A DNA stretch of 64,000 nucleotides from Rubrivivax sp. (GTDB lineage Bacteria; Pseudomonadota; Gammaproteobacteria; Burkholderiales; Burkholderiaceae_C). The translations under genes were made by a program, and so were the position numbers. Location of the stretch: assembly GCA_004210455.1 (NCBI GenBank), contig SEFA01000017.1, forward strand, positions 23,768-87,767. The letters are read 5' to 3'. Positions 48,685-59,828 of this stretch are shown piece after piece (position 1 is the stretch's first letter; the number at the start of each line of letters is the position of its first letter). Below the pieces are notes generated by a model that saw only the letters and a list, made by a program, of their open reading frames with translations, did no database searches and was not told the origin of the DNA.

Positions 48685-49236
48685 ATGCGCGACGTGCCTC
48701 TCGCCCCTGCCGCCACCCCGCTCCCGGCCGATGCCCGGACGGCCTCCGCCGAACCGGCTGCGCGCGCCTACAAGATCCCGGAATCCGTGCTGGTCGTGAT
48801 CCACACCGACGCCCTGGACGTGCTGATGCTGGAACGCGCCGACCGGCCCGGCTTCTGGCAGTGCGTGACCGGCTCCAAGGACGCGCTCGACGAGCCGCTC
48901 GCCGAGACCGCGCGGCGCGAGGTGTTCGAGGAGACCGGCATCCGCCTGCAAGACCTGGCCCCGGGGGCGCTGGTCGATTGGGAACTCGCCAACGTGTACG
49001 ACATCTATCCGGTCTGGCGTCACCGCTATGCGCCGGGCGTGACGCGGAACACCGAACATGTCTTCGGACTGACGGTGCCCGCGGGCAGCGCGGTGACGCT
49101 GGCGCCGCGCGAACACCTCGATTTCCGCTGGCTCCCGTGGCGCGAGGCGGCGGACCTGTGCTTCTCGCCGTCCAACGCGGAAGCCATCCTCCAGCTGCCC
49201 GCCCAGCGGGCCCGCGACGAAAGGGCCGCCCCATGA
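48685..49236 (+). CDS. nudB: Nudix hydrolase, probable dihydroneopterin triphosphate diphosphatase
   Basis: A 183-residue Nudix protein. After a short Pro/Ala-rich N terminus, the fold begins at YKIPESVLVVIHT; the Nudix box is GSKDALDEPLAETARREVFE, continuing EETG (metal-binding Glu residues). The later WRHRYAPGVTRNTEHVFGL and HLDFRWLPWREA segments match betaproteobacterial NudB, which removes pyrophosphate from dihydroneopterin triphosphate in folate synthesis. Its stop overlaps the start of the next gene (ATGA). The aspS gene, its frequent partner, lies 4 kb upstream. Confidence 0.82.
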   Translation: MRDVPLAPAATPLPADARTASAEPAARAYKIPESVLVVIHTDALDVLMLERADRPGFWQCVTGSKDALDEPLAETARREVFEETGIRLQDLAPGALVDWELANVYDIYPVWRHRYAPGVTRNTEHVFGLTVPAGSAVTLAPREHLDFRWLPWREAADLCFSPSNAEAILQLPAQRARDERAAP

Positions 49237-50060
49237 TCCGCCGAACGCCGCGCCACGCGGCCCTGGCCAACTCGGCGACCACCGACACCTCGCCGGCCGA
49301 CAGCGTCGGACGCCTGCGCGTGGCGACCTACAACATCCACAAGGGCGTGCGCGGCATGGGGCTGGGCAAGCGCCTGGAGATCCACAACCTCGGCATGGGC
49401 GTGCAGGCGCTGGATGCGGACCTGGTCTTCCTGCAGGAGGTCCGCCTGTTCCACCATCGCGAGGCGCGGCAGTTCGATCGCAGCTGGTTCGGCTGGCCGG
49501 AGCAAGGCCAGGCGGAGTTCCTCGCGCCGGAAGGCTACGAGGTGGCTTACCGGACCAACGCGGTCACGCGCCACGGCGAGCACGGCAATGCGCTGCTGTC
49601 GCGCTACCCGATCGGCGACGTGGGCCACCACGACGTGTCGGACCACCGCTTCGAGCAGCGCGGCCTGCTGCACGTTCCGGTGCGCTGGCAGGGCACCGAG
49701 GTGCATGCGGTCGTCGCGCACCTGGGGCTGATCCACGGCAGCCGGGTGCGGCAGATCCAGAAGCTGGCCGCCTTCATCGAGGAGCACGTGCCGCACGGCG
49801 CGCCCCTGGTCGTGGCCGGCGACTTCAACGACTGGGGCGAGCGGCTGGAAGAGTCCATGCGCACGACCGGCCTGAGCCGGGCGATGCTGCCCGGCGCGAA
49901 GCGCTCGCTGCCGACCTTCCCGTCGCGGGTGCCGGTGTTCGCGCTGGACCGGATCTACACGCGCGGCCTGCGCTGCGTCGACATGAAGGTGCCGCGCGGT
50001 CCCGCGTGGGCGCGGATGTCGGACCACCTGCCGCTGCTCGCCGAGCTCGTGCTGACTTGA
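49233..50060 (+). CDS. Endonuclease/exonuclease/phosphatase family protein
   Basis: A 275-residue protein of the DNase I-like fold: VATYNIHKGVRG at the first strand, QEVR with the metal-ligand Glu, GNALLSRYPIGDVGHHDVSD, HLGL with the catalytic His, GDFNDW, and DHLPLLAEL at the end. It lies between nudB and a ClsB-type cardiolipin synthase, overlapping both by four bases. In many betaproteobacteria and enterics an EEP protein (YbhP) precedes ClsB (YbhO), which supports a role in phospholipid metabolism. Confidence 0.9.
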   Translation: MIRRTPRHAALANSATTDTSPADSVGRLRVATYNIHKGVRGMGLGKRLEIHNLGMGVQALDADLVFLQEVRLFHHREARQFDRSWFGWPEQGQAEFLAPEGYEVAYRTNAVTRHGEHGNALLSRYPIGDVGHHDVSDHRFEQRGLLHVPVRWQGTEVHAVVAHLGLIHGSRVRQIQKLAAFIEEHVPHGAPLVVAGDFNDWGERLEESMRTTGLSRAMLPGAKRSLPTFPSRVPVFALDRIYTRGLRCVDMKVPRGPAWARMSDHLPLLAELVLT

Positions 50061-51331
50061 AGCGGACGCCGGAACCCCTCTTCCCGTGGACCCTCGGGTC
50101 CCAGCCCAGCTTCACCGGCGGCAACGCGGTGCGGCTGCTGTGCGGCGGGGATGCGTTGTTCCCTGCGCAGATCGAGGCGATCGACCAGGCCGAACACGAG
50201 GTCTGGCTCGCCACCTACATCTTTCACGACGACGAAGCCGGCGCCGCGACTGTCGAGGCCTTGAAGCGCGCGGCGCAGCGCGGCGTGCGGGTGAGGGCGG
50301 TGGTGGACGGCTTCGGCTCGAAGGGCAGCCTGGACTGGATGCGGGCGCAGCTCGAAGGCACGGCGGTGGCGCTGGCGGTGTTCCGCCCGATCGACCGGTG
50401 GTGGAATTGGCTGCATCCCGGTCAGCTGCGCCGGCTGCACCAGAAGCTGTGCGTGGTCGACGGCCGCGTGGGTTTCGTCGGCGGCATCAATGTGATCGAC
50501 GATCGCGTGGACCTGCACCACGGGCGTACCGAGATGCCGCGGCTGGACTTCGCCGTCAGCGTCGGCGGACCGGCGGTGCGGGCCATCGAGCAGGCGGCGC
50601 GCGCGGTGTGGACGCGGGCGTGGCTCGGGCACGACTTCGGCGACGAGATGCGGGCGATGATCCGGAGCGCCTCGCCGGCGCGGCGCGCCAAACGCCTGAT
50701 GCGGCGCATCCGGATGCCGCGCGGGGAACATCGCCGACGCGACCCGGGCCGCCTGCCGCCGGTGCGCGCCGCCTTCGTGCTGCGTGACAACCTGCGCCAG
50801 CGCCGCACCATCGAGCGCGCCTACGTCGACGCGATCCGCGCCGCGACCGCGCGGGTGGACCTGATCACGCCGTATTTCTATCCGGGTCAACGCTTCCGCC
50901 GCGCGTTGAAGGAGGCCGCCCAGCGCGGCGTCCAGGTGCGGCTGCTGCTGCAGGGCAAGGTCGACTACAAGATCGCCGCGATCGCCGCGCACGCGCTCTA
51001 CGACGAACTGCTCGGGCACGGCGTGCAGATCTACGAATACACGCCGGCATTCCTCCACGCCAAGATCTGCGTCGTCGACAACGACTGGGCCACGATCGGC
51101 AGCTCCAACATCGATCCGCTGTCGCTGCTGCTCAACCTCGAAGCGAACGTCGTGGTGCGCGATGCGCCGTTCGCGGGGGATGTGGCGCGGGAGTTCGACG
51201 CGGCGGTGGCCAAGTCGCTGCGCGTCGAGCAGACAGCCGGGCGCGGCCTGCGCGGCTTCCTCGGCCGTGCCCTCGTCGCGTGGGTCGCCTACGTCTACCT
51301 GCGGGTGGCGGGAGCGACGGGGCGCTACTGA
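50057..51331 (+). CDS. clsB: Cardiolipin synthase, ClsB type
   Basis: A phospholipase-D superfamily enzyme of 424 residues that makes cardiolipin from phosphatidylglycerol. Two HKD motifs are visible: HQKLCVVDGRVGFVGGIN and HAKICVVDNDWATIGSSNID. A short hydrophobic C-terminal segment may aid membrane contact. The TTG at 50057 overlaps the previous stop (TTGA) and gives the expected N terminus; an ATG at 50006 within the preceding gene is a less likely alternative. Confidence 0.9.
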   Translation: MKRTPEPLFPWTLGSQPSFTGGNAVRLLCGGDALFPAQIEAIDQAEHEVWLATYIFHDDEAGAATVEALKRAAQRGVRVRAVVDGFGSKGSLDWMRAQLEGTAVALAVFRPIDRWWNWLHPGQLRRLHQKLCVVDGRVGFVGGINVIDDRVDLHHGRTEMPRLDFAVSVGGPAVRAIEQAARAVWTRAWLGHDFGDEMRAMIRSASPARRAKRLMRRIRMPRGEHRRRDPGRLPPVRAAFVLRDNLRQRRTIERAYVDAIRAATARVDLITPYFYPGQRFRRALKEAAQRGVQVRLLLQGKVDYKIAAIAAHALYDELLGHGVQIYEYTPAFLHAKICVVDNDWATIGSSNIDPLSLLLNLEANVVVRDAPFAGDVAREFDAAVAKSLRVEQTAGRGLRGFLGRALVAWVAYVYLRVAGATGRY

Positions 51332-51451
51332 CTGCCGTCGCCAAGCGCGGGCACTCCTCGCATCAGGGGGCGTCCCTCCGGGAACCCCCAGAAGCATTCC
51401 GGCCCCACTCGCAGTCGCTGACTTCTGCGATCTGGGACCGGGGCGTGCGGG

Positions 51452-52813
51452 TCAGTACGTGCCCTGTCCCTTGGGCATCGGCGGACGAGCGTCCACGGGA
51501 TACGGGCTCTGCTGTGTGGCGTTGCCTGGCTTGGCATTGAACTGCTTGTCGACGAATCTCAGCATCGGCTCGACCCGTGCGGCCCAGCTGCCTTCGTCAT
51601 GACCCGCCCCTTCAGCCTCCAGGTAGCCGATGTCGGCGCCCGCCCATCCTCGCGCCGTCAGCACCGCGCGAAGCTTGCGCAACTGCTTGATCGAAACCGC
51701 GCCTTCGTTCGTCCCCATGTCCAACCACAACTTCGGACGCGGCACCGACATCGGCAGCGGCGTCTTCTGGGCATCGCGGATCGGGAACTCGTCGTCCCAC
51801 CACAACGAGGGCGACACCACCAGCGCCGCGCCGAACACGTCGCCGTGATGCACCGCCAGCCACAGGCTCACGATGCCGCCCAGCGACGATCCGCCCACCG
51901 CCGTGTGGGCCGCGTCCGGAACGGTGCGGTAGCGCGCGTCGATCGAGGGCTTGAGCTGCTCGATCAGGTAACGCGCATAAGCGGGCGCAAGGCCGCCGCG
52001 CGTGTTGCCCTCGTACTTCATCGCCGTCGCGGTGTACTCGTCGATGCGGCGCGAGGTGTTGTGCACCGCCACGATGATCAGCGGCTGGATCTGGCCGTCG
52101 ACGACCAGGCGCTGCGCGGTCTCGTCGACCTGCCACTCGGCGCCCGCCGCGGCGGCGTCGAAGACGTTCTGGCCGTCGTGCAGGTAGAGCACCGGATATC
52201 GGCGCCCGGTGTCGCGTTCATAGTTGGGCGGTAACCAGACCTGCACCGGACGCTGACCGACGAAGTTGCCGGGCAGCGGCGCCAGCCGTTCGATCGTGCC
52301 GGCACGGCTCAGCGAGATCGGCGCGCCCGGCGCGTTGAAGGCGCGCGAGACGCGCACCTCATCGGAAACCAGTTCCAGCGAGCGGTTGGAGCCGGACTCC
52401 CAATCGCCTTCGGGGTCGTTCTGCCCCGGATGCTCGACGTGGAACTTGTAGGGAACGTTGCCGCCCGGCGGGATGCGCTCGAACACGACCGAGACGCTGT
52501 ACCAGCCCTCGCGGCCCAGCCCCGCCGCCGGCGCGACCACCGAACGTCCCCAGTTCAGCGGCGCCGCGCCGCCGCGCACGCCGACGAGGTCCTTGGAGGG
52601 GTCGAAGCGGCCGCCGGCGATCTCGTCGCGCATGTCGATGTCGAAGACCACCTTGGTCGCGGCGAATGCGCGCGGCGCGAGGAGCATCGCCGCGATCAGC
52701 AGCAACAGGCCCGCAATGAAGCGCACAAGCGGGGGCGAGGCGCGTTCCGGCCTGGACAGGGTGGAAACGCGAACGGCGCGCGGAGGGCGCGCCGTCGAGG
52801 CGGTGTGTGGCAT
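51452..52813 (-). CDS. Secreted esterase of the enterochelin-esterase/esterase D family
   Basis: A 453-residue exported alpha/beta hydrolase. A basic leader precedes a hydrophobic helix (FIAGLLLLIAAMLLAPRAFA) that serves as signal peptide or anchor. Residues 52-160 form a beta-rich domain like the N-terminal carbohydrate-binding module of related esterases, and the hydrolase domain follows with LYLHDGQNVFD, the nucleophile elbow GGSSLGG, and a late GHDEGSW carrying the probable catalytic His. The substrate is unknown; feruloyl, siderophore or acetyl esters are all possible. Confidence 0.85.
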   Translation of the reverse strand: MPHTASTARPPRAVRVSTLSRPERASPPLVRFIAGLLLLIAAMLLAPRAFAATKVVFDIDMRDEIAGGRFDPSKDLVGVRGGAAPLNWGRSVVAPAAGLGREGWYSVSVVFERIPPGGNVPYKFHVEHPGQNDPEGDWESGSNRSLELVSDEVRVSRAFNAPGAPISLSRAGTIERLAPLPGNFVGQRPVQVWLPPNYERDTGRRYPVLYLHDGQNVFDAAAAGAEWQVDETAQRLVVDGQIQPLIIVAVHNTSRRIDEYTATAMKYEGNTRGGLAPAYARYLIEQLKPSIDARYRTVPDAAHTAVGGSSLGGIVSLWLAVHHGDVFGAALVVSPSLWWDDEFPIRDAQKTPLPMSVPRPKLWLDMGTNEGAVSIKQLRKLRAVLTARGWAGADIGYLEAEGAGHDEGSWAARVEPMLRFVDKQFNAKPGNATQQSPYPVDARPPMPKGQGTY

Positions 52814-52862
52814 GCGGAGCTCGCGAGGAGATGGCGGGCGAGGCCCGCCGATGCCCCGGATA

Positions 52863-54422
52863 TTAGTCCAGCACGACCATCTCCGTGCGTGCGCGCAGCA
52901 GCGCCGCCGGGCCGCGCGGACCGTCGTCGTTGACCAGCACGAAGGCGCGCTCGATGTCCGGCGCCAGGTAGTGGTCGGTGGACATCGCCGGGCAGCGCTC
53001 GCGCAGCAGCGCGTGCACGTCCTCGAGCGGCGCGGAGCTGCGCAGCGGACGCAGGAACTCGATGCCCTGCGCGGCAGCCAGCAGTTCGATCGCGACGATG
53101 TGCGCGGTGTTGTCCAGCATCGGACCCAGGCGACGCGCGCCGAAGGTGGCCATCGAGACGTGGTCCTCCTGGTTGGCGGAGGTCGGCAGGCTGTCGACGC
53201 TGGCCGGATGCGCCAGCGACTTGTTCTCGCTGGCCAGCGCGGCGGCGGTGACGTGCGCGATCATGAAGCCGGAGTTGAGGCCGGCGTTCTCGGTGAGGAA
53301 GGCGGGCAGGCGCGAGACGCCGGTGTCGATGAGCATCGCGATGCGGCGCTCGGCGATGGCGCCGACCTCGGCGATCGCGCAGGCCAGCGCATCGGCGGCG
53401 AGCGCCACCGGCTCGGCGTGGAAGTTGCCGCCGCTGATCATCGCGGCCGGGCCGTCTTCCGGCGCGAACACGAGCGGGTTGTCCGTCACCGCGTTGGCCT
53501 CGCGCAGCAGCACGTCGCGGACGTAGCGCGACTGGTCCAGGCAGGCGCCCATGACCTGCGGCTGGCAGCGCAGGCAGTAGGGGTCCTGCACGCGGTCGTC
53601 GCCGTCGCGATGCGACTGGCGGATCGGACTGCCGGCGAGCAGCGCGCGGTAGGCGGCCGCGGCCTCGATCTGGCCGGGCTGTCCGCGCACCTCGTGGATG
53701 CGGGGATCGAAGGGGCCGTCGCTGCCGCGCGCGGCATCGAGGCTCAACGCGCCGCTGACGACGGCGGCGGCGTAGACGGTCTCGAAGCGCAGCAGGCCTT
53801 CGAGCGCGAGCGCCGTCGAGGTCTGCGTGCCGTTGATCAACGCCAGACCTTCCTTCGCTTCGAGCACCAGCGGTTTCAGGCCGGCTCTCTCCAGTTCGGC
53901 GAGCGCGGGCTTGCGCTGACCGTCGACCAGCATCTCGCCTTCGCCCATCAGGGCCAGCGTCATGTGCGACAGCGGCGCGAGGTCGCCCGAGGCGCCCACC
54001 GAGCCCTGCGCGGGCACGTAGGGCACGAGACCGGCGTTGAAGGCGTCGAGGATGCCCTGCACGACCGACTCGCGCACGCCGGAGCATCCGCGCGCCAGCG
54101 AAGCGGCCTTGGTCGCCAGCATCAGCCGCACGACCGGCGGCGCCAGCGGCGCGCCGACGCCGACGCAGTGTGAGCGGATCAGGTTGCGCTGCAGGGCGGC
54201 CAACTCGTCCTTGCCGATGCGCTTGGAGGCGAGCTTGCCGAAGCCGGTGTTGACGCCGTAGACGGGGTCGTCGCCGGCCGCGGCGGCCTGCACGACGGCG
54301 GCGCCGCGGCGGATCGCCGGCCAGGCGTCGGCGTGCAGCGCGAGCCTCACGTCGCCGGCGCGGATGCGACGCAGCTGCTCCAGCGAGAGCTTGCCGGGAA
54401 TGAGTTCGAGGGAAGTCGTCAT
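52863..54422 (-). CDS. hutH: Histidine ammonia-lyase
   Basis: First enzyme of histidine degradation, making urocanate and ammonia. The 519 residues contain [12 protein letters not shown], the ASG triad in [15 protein letters not shown] that cyclises into the MIO cofactor, [34 protein letters not shown] and [10 protein letters not shown]. It lies 60 bases after hutU on the same strand and should be cotranscribed with it under HutC control. Confidence 0.97.
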   Translation of the reverse strand: MTTSLELIPGKLSLEQLRRIRAGDVRLALHADAWPAIRRGAAVVQAAAAGDDPVYGVNTGFGKLASKRIGKDELAALQRNLIRSHCVGVGAPLAPPVVRLMLATKAASLARGCSGVRESVVQGILDAFNAGLVPYVPAQGSVGASGDLAPLSHMTLALMGEGEMLVDGQRKPALAELERAGLKPLVLEAKEGLALINGTQTSTALALEGLLRFETVYAAAVVSGALSLDAARGSDGPFDPRIHEVRGQPGQIEAAAAYRALLAGSPIRQSHRDGDDRVQDPYCLRCQPQVMGACLDQSRYVRDVLLREANAVTDNPLVFAPEDGPAAMISGGNFHAEPVALAADALACAIAEVGAIAERRIAMLIDTGVSRLPAFLTENAGLNSGFMIAHVTAAALASENKSLAHPASVDSLPTSANQEDHVSMATFGARRLGPMLDNTAHIVAIELLAAAQGIEFLRPLRSSAPLEDVHALLRERCPAMSTDHYLAPDIERAFVLVNDDGPRGPAALLRARTEMVVLD

Positions 54423-54482
54423 GGGAACTCGGATCGAAGTCGGATGCGGGTGTCGGGGAAGGGGCGGTTCAGCGCGTCGCGC

Positions 54483-56189
<1,707 letters not shown>

Positions 56190-56253
56190 CGATGTCTCCT
56201 GGTGTGCGAGGCGAGGGGCCGATGGGGCGCGATCATAGGAGCGGTTTTCCTGG

Positions 56254-56265
56254 TTGTCTATACAA
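56254..56265. promoter_or_regulatory. HutC-type operator between hutU and hutC
   Basis: TTGTCTATACAA is a near-perfect palindrome (half-site TTGT/ACAA with a central CTAT) like the TTGTATATACAA-type sites bound by HutC. It is the only such site in the region and lies between the divergent hutU and hutC starts, so it can control both arms, with urocanate as inducer. Confidence 0.7.
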
Positions 56266-56290
56266 GTACAGTCAAGTAGGATCCCGACTC

Positions 56291-57025
56291 ATGGCGACCC
56301 CCTCATCGAGCGCGGCCGGCGGCGGTCCCGCGCCGCAATACCTGAAGGTGAAGACGCATCTGCGCGAGGGCATCGCCGGCGGGCGCTGGCGCGCGGGCGA
56401 GCGACTGCCGTCCGAGGCGGAACTGACCGAGGTCTTCGGCGTCAGCCGGATGACCGTGAACCGCGCGCTGCGCGAGCTGCATCAGGAAGGCATGATCGAG
56501 CGGGTGCAGGGCGTGGGCACTTTCGTCGCCCAACTGCACCGGATCGCATCGACGCTGACGGTGCGAGACGTGCACGAGGAGATCGCAGAACGCGGCCACC
56601 TCCACGAGGCCAGGGTCCACGTGCTGGAGTCCTTGAAGGCGAGCGCCGAACACGCCGCGATGCTGGGGCTTCGCGTCGGTTCGACCTTGTTTCACAGTGT
56701 CATCGTCCATCGCGAGAACGGCATCGCGATCCAGTGCGAGGACCGCCTCGTCAATCCGGCGTGCGCCCCGGCCTACATGGACCAGGACTTCGAGCGCGTG
56801 ACGCCGACGCATTACCTCCTCGAAGTCGCCCCGCTGTCGGAGGCCCGCTATACGATCGAGGCGGCGATGCCGAATGCGCTCGAGGCGAAACTGCTGGGCA
56901 TGCCACGCGGCGAGCCCTGCCTCGTGGTGAAGCGGGCGACCTCCAGCCTCGGCCGCACGGTGACGGCGGTGCGGCTGGTGCATCCGGCCAGTCGATATTT
57001 CCTTGAAGGCAGCTTCCAGGCGTGA
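56291..57025 (+). CDS. hutC: Histidine utilisation repressor HutC (GntR family)
   Basis: A 244-residue repressor. Residues 15-80 form a GntR winged helix-turn-helix (LPSEAELTEVFGVSRMTVNR) and residues 90-240 a UTRA ligand domain (SLKASAEHAAMLGLRVGSTL, CEDRLVNPACAPAYMDQDF, PTHYLLEVAPLSEARYTIEA). The PTHYLLEVAPL signature is specific for HutC. The ATG at 56291 is chosen at the family N terminus; a longer in-frame start at 56192 would overlap the operator. It heads the hutC-D-I-G-F transcript and probably represses both arms. Confidence 0.95.
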   Translation: MATPSSSAAGGGPAPQYLKVKTHLREGIAGGRWRAGERLPSEAELTEVFGVSRMTVNRALRELHQEGMIERVQGVGTFVAQLHRIASTLTVRDVHEEIAERGHLHEARVHVLESLKASAEHAAMLGLRVGSTLFHSVIVHRENGIAIQCEDRLVNPACAPAYMDQDFERVTPTHYLLEVAPLSEARYTIEAAMPNALEAKLLGMPRGEPCLVVKRATSSLGRTVTAVRLVHPASRYFLEGSFQA

Positions 57026-57147
57026 CGCTGTTCACGAGTTGGCGGGCAAGTTGTGGCAGGAGGAACGATGTGACGTTTCGTGACGTGACGCGATGGATGA
57101 CTCTTCGAAAATCCGGGGCTTCGACAAAAACCAAGAAGCTGCCGGAC

Positions 57148-57702
57148 ATGAGCTGGATGAGGATCACCGCCGATGAGGTCGCGCCGACCGCGTGGCGCAA
57201 TGGAGGAGGTCGGACGCGCGAGCTGCTCGCATGGCCCCATGTGGCGGACTGGAAGGTCCGCGTCAGCATCGCCGACATCGACCGCGACGGCCCGTTCTCG
57301 GCCTTCCCCGGCGTGGACCGGTGGTTCAGCGTGCTGTCGGGCGGCGGCGTGATCCTGCGCGGCCGGGCGCTGAAGCCGAAAGAGGGCATCGTGCATTTCG
57401 CCGGCGAGGACGCGCCGAACTGCGTGCTCATCGACGGCCCGACGCAGGATTTCAACGCCATGCATCGTCGCGACGCGGGCGTGTTCCGCGTGCAGCCGGC
57501 GGACCGGCCCGTGATTCCGCACGGGGCGCAGTGGCTGGGGCTGTTCACGCAGGACGGCGGGATGATCATCCACGGCCATCGTTCGGTGCCGCTGGCGCCG
57601 CACACGCTGGCCTGGTGCGAGTCGCCGGCCTCGCAGAGCTGCGTCTTCGACGACGGCGATCGGCACGGCCCCGCCTGGTGGCTGATCTGGAGCGAGTCAT
57701 GA
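57148..57702 (+). CDS. hutD: HutD/Ves family protein
   Basis: A 184-residue cupin-like protein of the HutD family, thought to set the upper limit of hut activity by binding an intermediate. [45 protein letters not shown] and [11 protein letters not shown] are conserved. The ATG at 57148 fits the family start; a GTG at 57022 overlapping the hutC stop would add 42 unrelated residues. The stop overlaps hutI (ATGA). Confidence 0.88.
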   Translation: MSWMRITADEVAPTAWRNGGGRTRELLAWPHVADWKVRVSIADIDRDGPFSAFPGVDRWFSVLSGGGVILRGRALKPKEGIVHFAGEDAPNCVLIDGPTQDFNAMHRRDAGVFRVQPADRPVIPHGAQWLGLFTQDGGMIIHGHRSVPLAPHTLAWCESPASQSCVFDDGDRHGPAWWLIWSES

Positions 57703-58976
57703 CGGCCCGGTCCTCGACGACAGGCGCGGCCTCCGCATCGGCGTCGGCATCCGCACCGGCGGCGATGCCGCGGCGCGTGCTGTACGCCAATGCGACGCTC
57801 ACCACCCTGGCGGGCGACCGCGACTGGGGCCTGGTGCGCGACGGCGCGCTGCTGGTCGAGGACGAGCTGCTGCGCTGGGTCGGCCCGATGGCGGACCTGC
57901 CCGGCGACCTGCGCGACAGCGCGGTCGAGCTGCGCGATCTCGGCGGACTGCTGGTGACGCCCGGCTTCATCGATTGCCACACGCATCTGGTCTACGGCGG
58001 CGAGCGCTCGGCGGAGTTCGAGCTGCGCCTGCAGGGCGCGAGCTACGAGGACATCGCGCGCGCCGGCGGCGGCATCCGGTCGACGGTGGCCGCGACGCGC
58101 GCGGCCAGCGAGCAGGACCTCCATGCGCTGGCGGTGCCGCGCGCCCGCGCGCTGATGGCGGAAGGGCTGACGACGCTGGAGGTGAAGTCCGGCTACGGCC
58201 TGTCGCTCGCGGACGAGGCCAAGTGCCTGCGCGTCGCCCGGCAGCTGGCGGCCCTCGGCCTGACGGTGAAGACGACCTACCTCGGCGCGCACGCGCTGCC
58301 GCCCGAATTCGACGGTCGCCAGGACGCGTACGTCGATGCGGTCTGCGCGTGGCTGCCGGAGCTGCATCAGCAGGGACTCGTCGACGCGGTCGACGCCTTC
58401 TGCGAACGCATCGGGTTCACGCCCGATCAGACCCGCCGTGTGTTCGATGCGGCGAGGGCGGTCGGCCTGCCGGTGAAGCTCCACGCGGAGCAGCTCAGCG
58501 ATCAGGGCGGCGCCGCGCTGGCGGCGGAGTTCAATGCGCTCTCCTGCGATCACCTCGAATACCTGAGCGAGGCAGGCATCGCCGCGATGGCGCGCGCCGG
58601 AACGGTGGCGGTGCTGCTGCCCGGCGCCTTCTACTTCCTGCGCGAAACGAAGCTGCCGCCGATCCAGGCGCTGCGCGACGCCGGCGTGCCGATCGCGCTG
58701 GCGACGGACCACAACCCGGGCAGCTCGCCGGGGCTGTCGCTGTTGCTGATGCTCAACATGGCCTGCACCTTCTTCCGGACGACGCCGGAGGAGGCGCTGC
58801 GCGGCCTGACGACGAACGCGGCGCGGGCGCTCGGTTTGCCCGATCGCGGGCGGCTGACCGCCGGCCAGCGCGCCGACTTCTGCGTCTGGGATGCGGCGCA
58901 TCCGCGCGAACTGGCCTACTGGTTCGGCCGCAATCCGCTGCGGCAGACGGTGGTGGGCGGACAGCCGCGCGGCTGA
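57699..58976 (+). CDS. hutI: Imidazolonepropionase
   Basis: Third hut step, opening imidazolone propionate to N-formimidoyl-glutamate. The 425-residue amidohydrolase has [18 protein letters not shown] with the metal-binding His pair, [30 protein letters not shown] and [11 protein letters not shown] 25-residue Ala/Ser N-terminal extension precedes the fold, so translation might begin slightly later, but the ATG overlaps the hutD stop. Length is otherwise normal. Confidence 0.96.
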   Translation: MTARSSTTGAASASASASAPAAMPRRVLYANATLTTLAGDRDWGLVRDGALLVEDELLRWVGPMADLPGDLRDSAVELRDLGGLLVTPGFIDCHTHLVYGGERSAEFELRLQGASYEDIARAGGGIRSTVAATRAASEQDLHALAVPRARALMAEGLTTLEVKSGYGLSLADEAKCLRVARQLAALGLTVKTTYLGAHALPPEFDGRQDAYVDAVCAWLPELHQQGLVDAVDAFCERIGFTPDQTRRVFDAARAVGLPVKLHAEQLSDQGGAALAAEFNALSCDHLEYLSEAGIAAMARAGTVAVLLPGAFYFLRETKLPPIQALRDAGVPIALATDHNPGSSPGLSLLLMLNMACTFFRTTPEEALRGLTTNAARALGLPDRGRLTAGQRADFCVWDAAHPRELAYWFGRNPLRQTVVGGQPRG

Positions 58977-59003
58977 GCCACCGGGAGACTCGAGGAACGA
59001 GCG

Positions 59004-59828
59004 ATGAAGCACGACGTCTTTGAACTGCGGCGCGGCCGCACACCGCTGTTGATCAGCATGCCGCACGTGGGCCGGGAGATCCCGGGCGACCAGCATCACC
59101 GCTACGTCGAGCGGGCGCTCGGCAGCGAAGACACGGACTGGCATCTGGAGCCGCTGTACGCGCCCATCGCCGGGCAGCTCGGCGCCGGCTTGCTGGTGCC
59201 GCGCTTCTCCCGGTATCTGATCGACCTGAACCGTCCGCCGGAGGACACGCCGATGTACCCCGGCGCCTCCAACACCGAGCTGTGCCCGACGCGTTTCTTC
59301 ACCGGCGAGCCGCTGTACAAGGACGGGCTCGCACCCGACGCCGAGGAGAAACAGCGCCGCCTCGAGACCTATTGGGCGCCGTACCACCAGGCGCTGCAGG
59401 GCGAGCTGCAGCGGCTGCGCCAGGAACACGGCTTCGCGCTGCTGTTCGAGGCGCACAGCATCCGTTCGGAACTGCCGTGGCTCTTCGAAGGGCAACTGCC
59501 CGACCTGAACATCGGGACCGTCGAGGGCAAGGCCTGCAAGCAGGTCACGCGCCAGGCGATGGAGATCGCGCTGCAGGCGCAGGACCGGTTCAGCTGGGTC
59601 GTCGATGGGCGCTTCAAGGGCGGCTACATCACGCGCCAGTACGGCCGTCCGGAGCTCGGCCAGCAGGCCGTGCAGCTGGAGATGTGCTACCGCTGCTACA
59701 TGGTCGAGAACGACATGGGCTTCACCGGCTACGAGCTGGACGCCGCCTGCGTCGAGCGCGTCCGACCGGTGCTGACCACGCTGCTGCAGGCCTACCTGCT
59801 GGCCAATCCGGTCCGGAACGCCACATGA
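59004..59828 (+). CDS. hutG: N-formylglutamate deformylase
   Basis: Final hut step in the HutF-HutG branch: hydrolysis of N-formyl-L-glutamate to glutamate and formate. The 274-residue protein has PLLISMPHVGREIP, DTDWHLEPLY, SRYLIDLNRPPED, LFEAHSIRSELP and GGYITRQYGRPE, typical of the zinc-dependent HutG of Pseudomonas-type pathways. It overlaps hutF by four bases and follows hutI by 27 bases. Confidence 0.95.
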   Translation: MKHDVFELRRGRTPLLISMPHVGREIPGDQHHRYVERALGSEDTDWHLEPLYAPIAGQLGAGLLVPRFSRYLIDLNRPPEDTPMYPGASNTELCPTRFFTGEPLYKDGLAPDAEEKQRRLETYWAPYHQALQGELQRLRQEHGFALLFEAHSIRSELPWLFEGQLPDLNIGTVEGKACKQVTRQAMEIALQAQDRFSWVVDGRFKGGYITRQYGRPELGQQAVQLEMCYRCYMVENDMGFTGYELDAACVERVRPVLTTLLQAYLLANPVRNAT

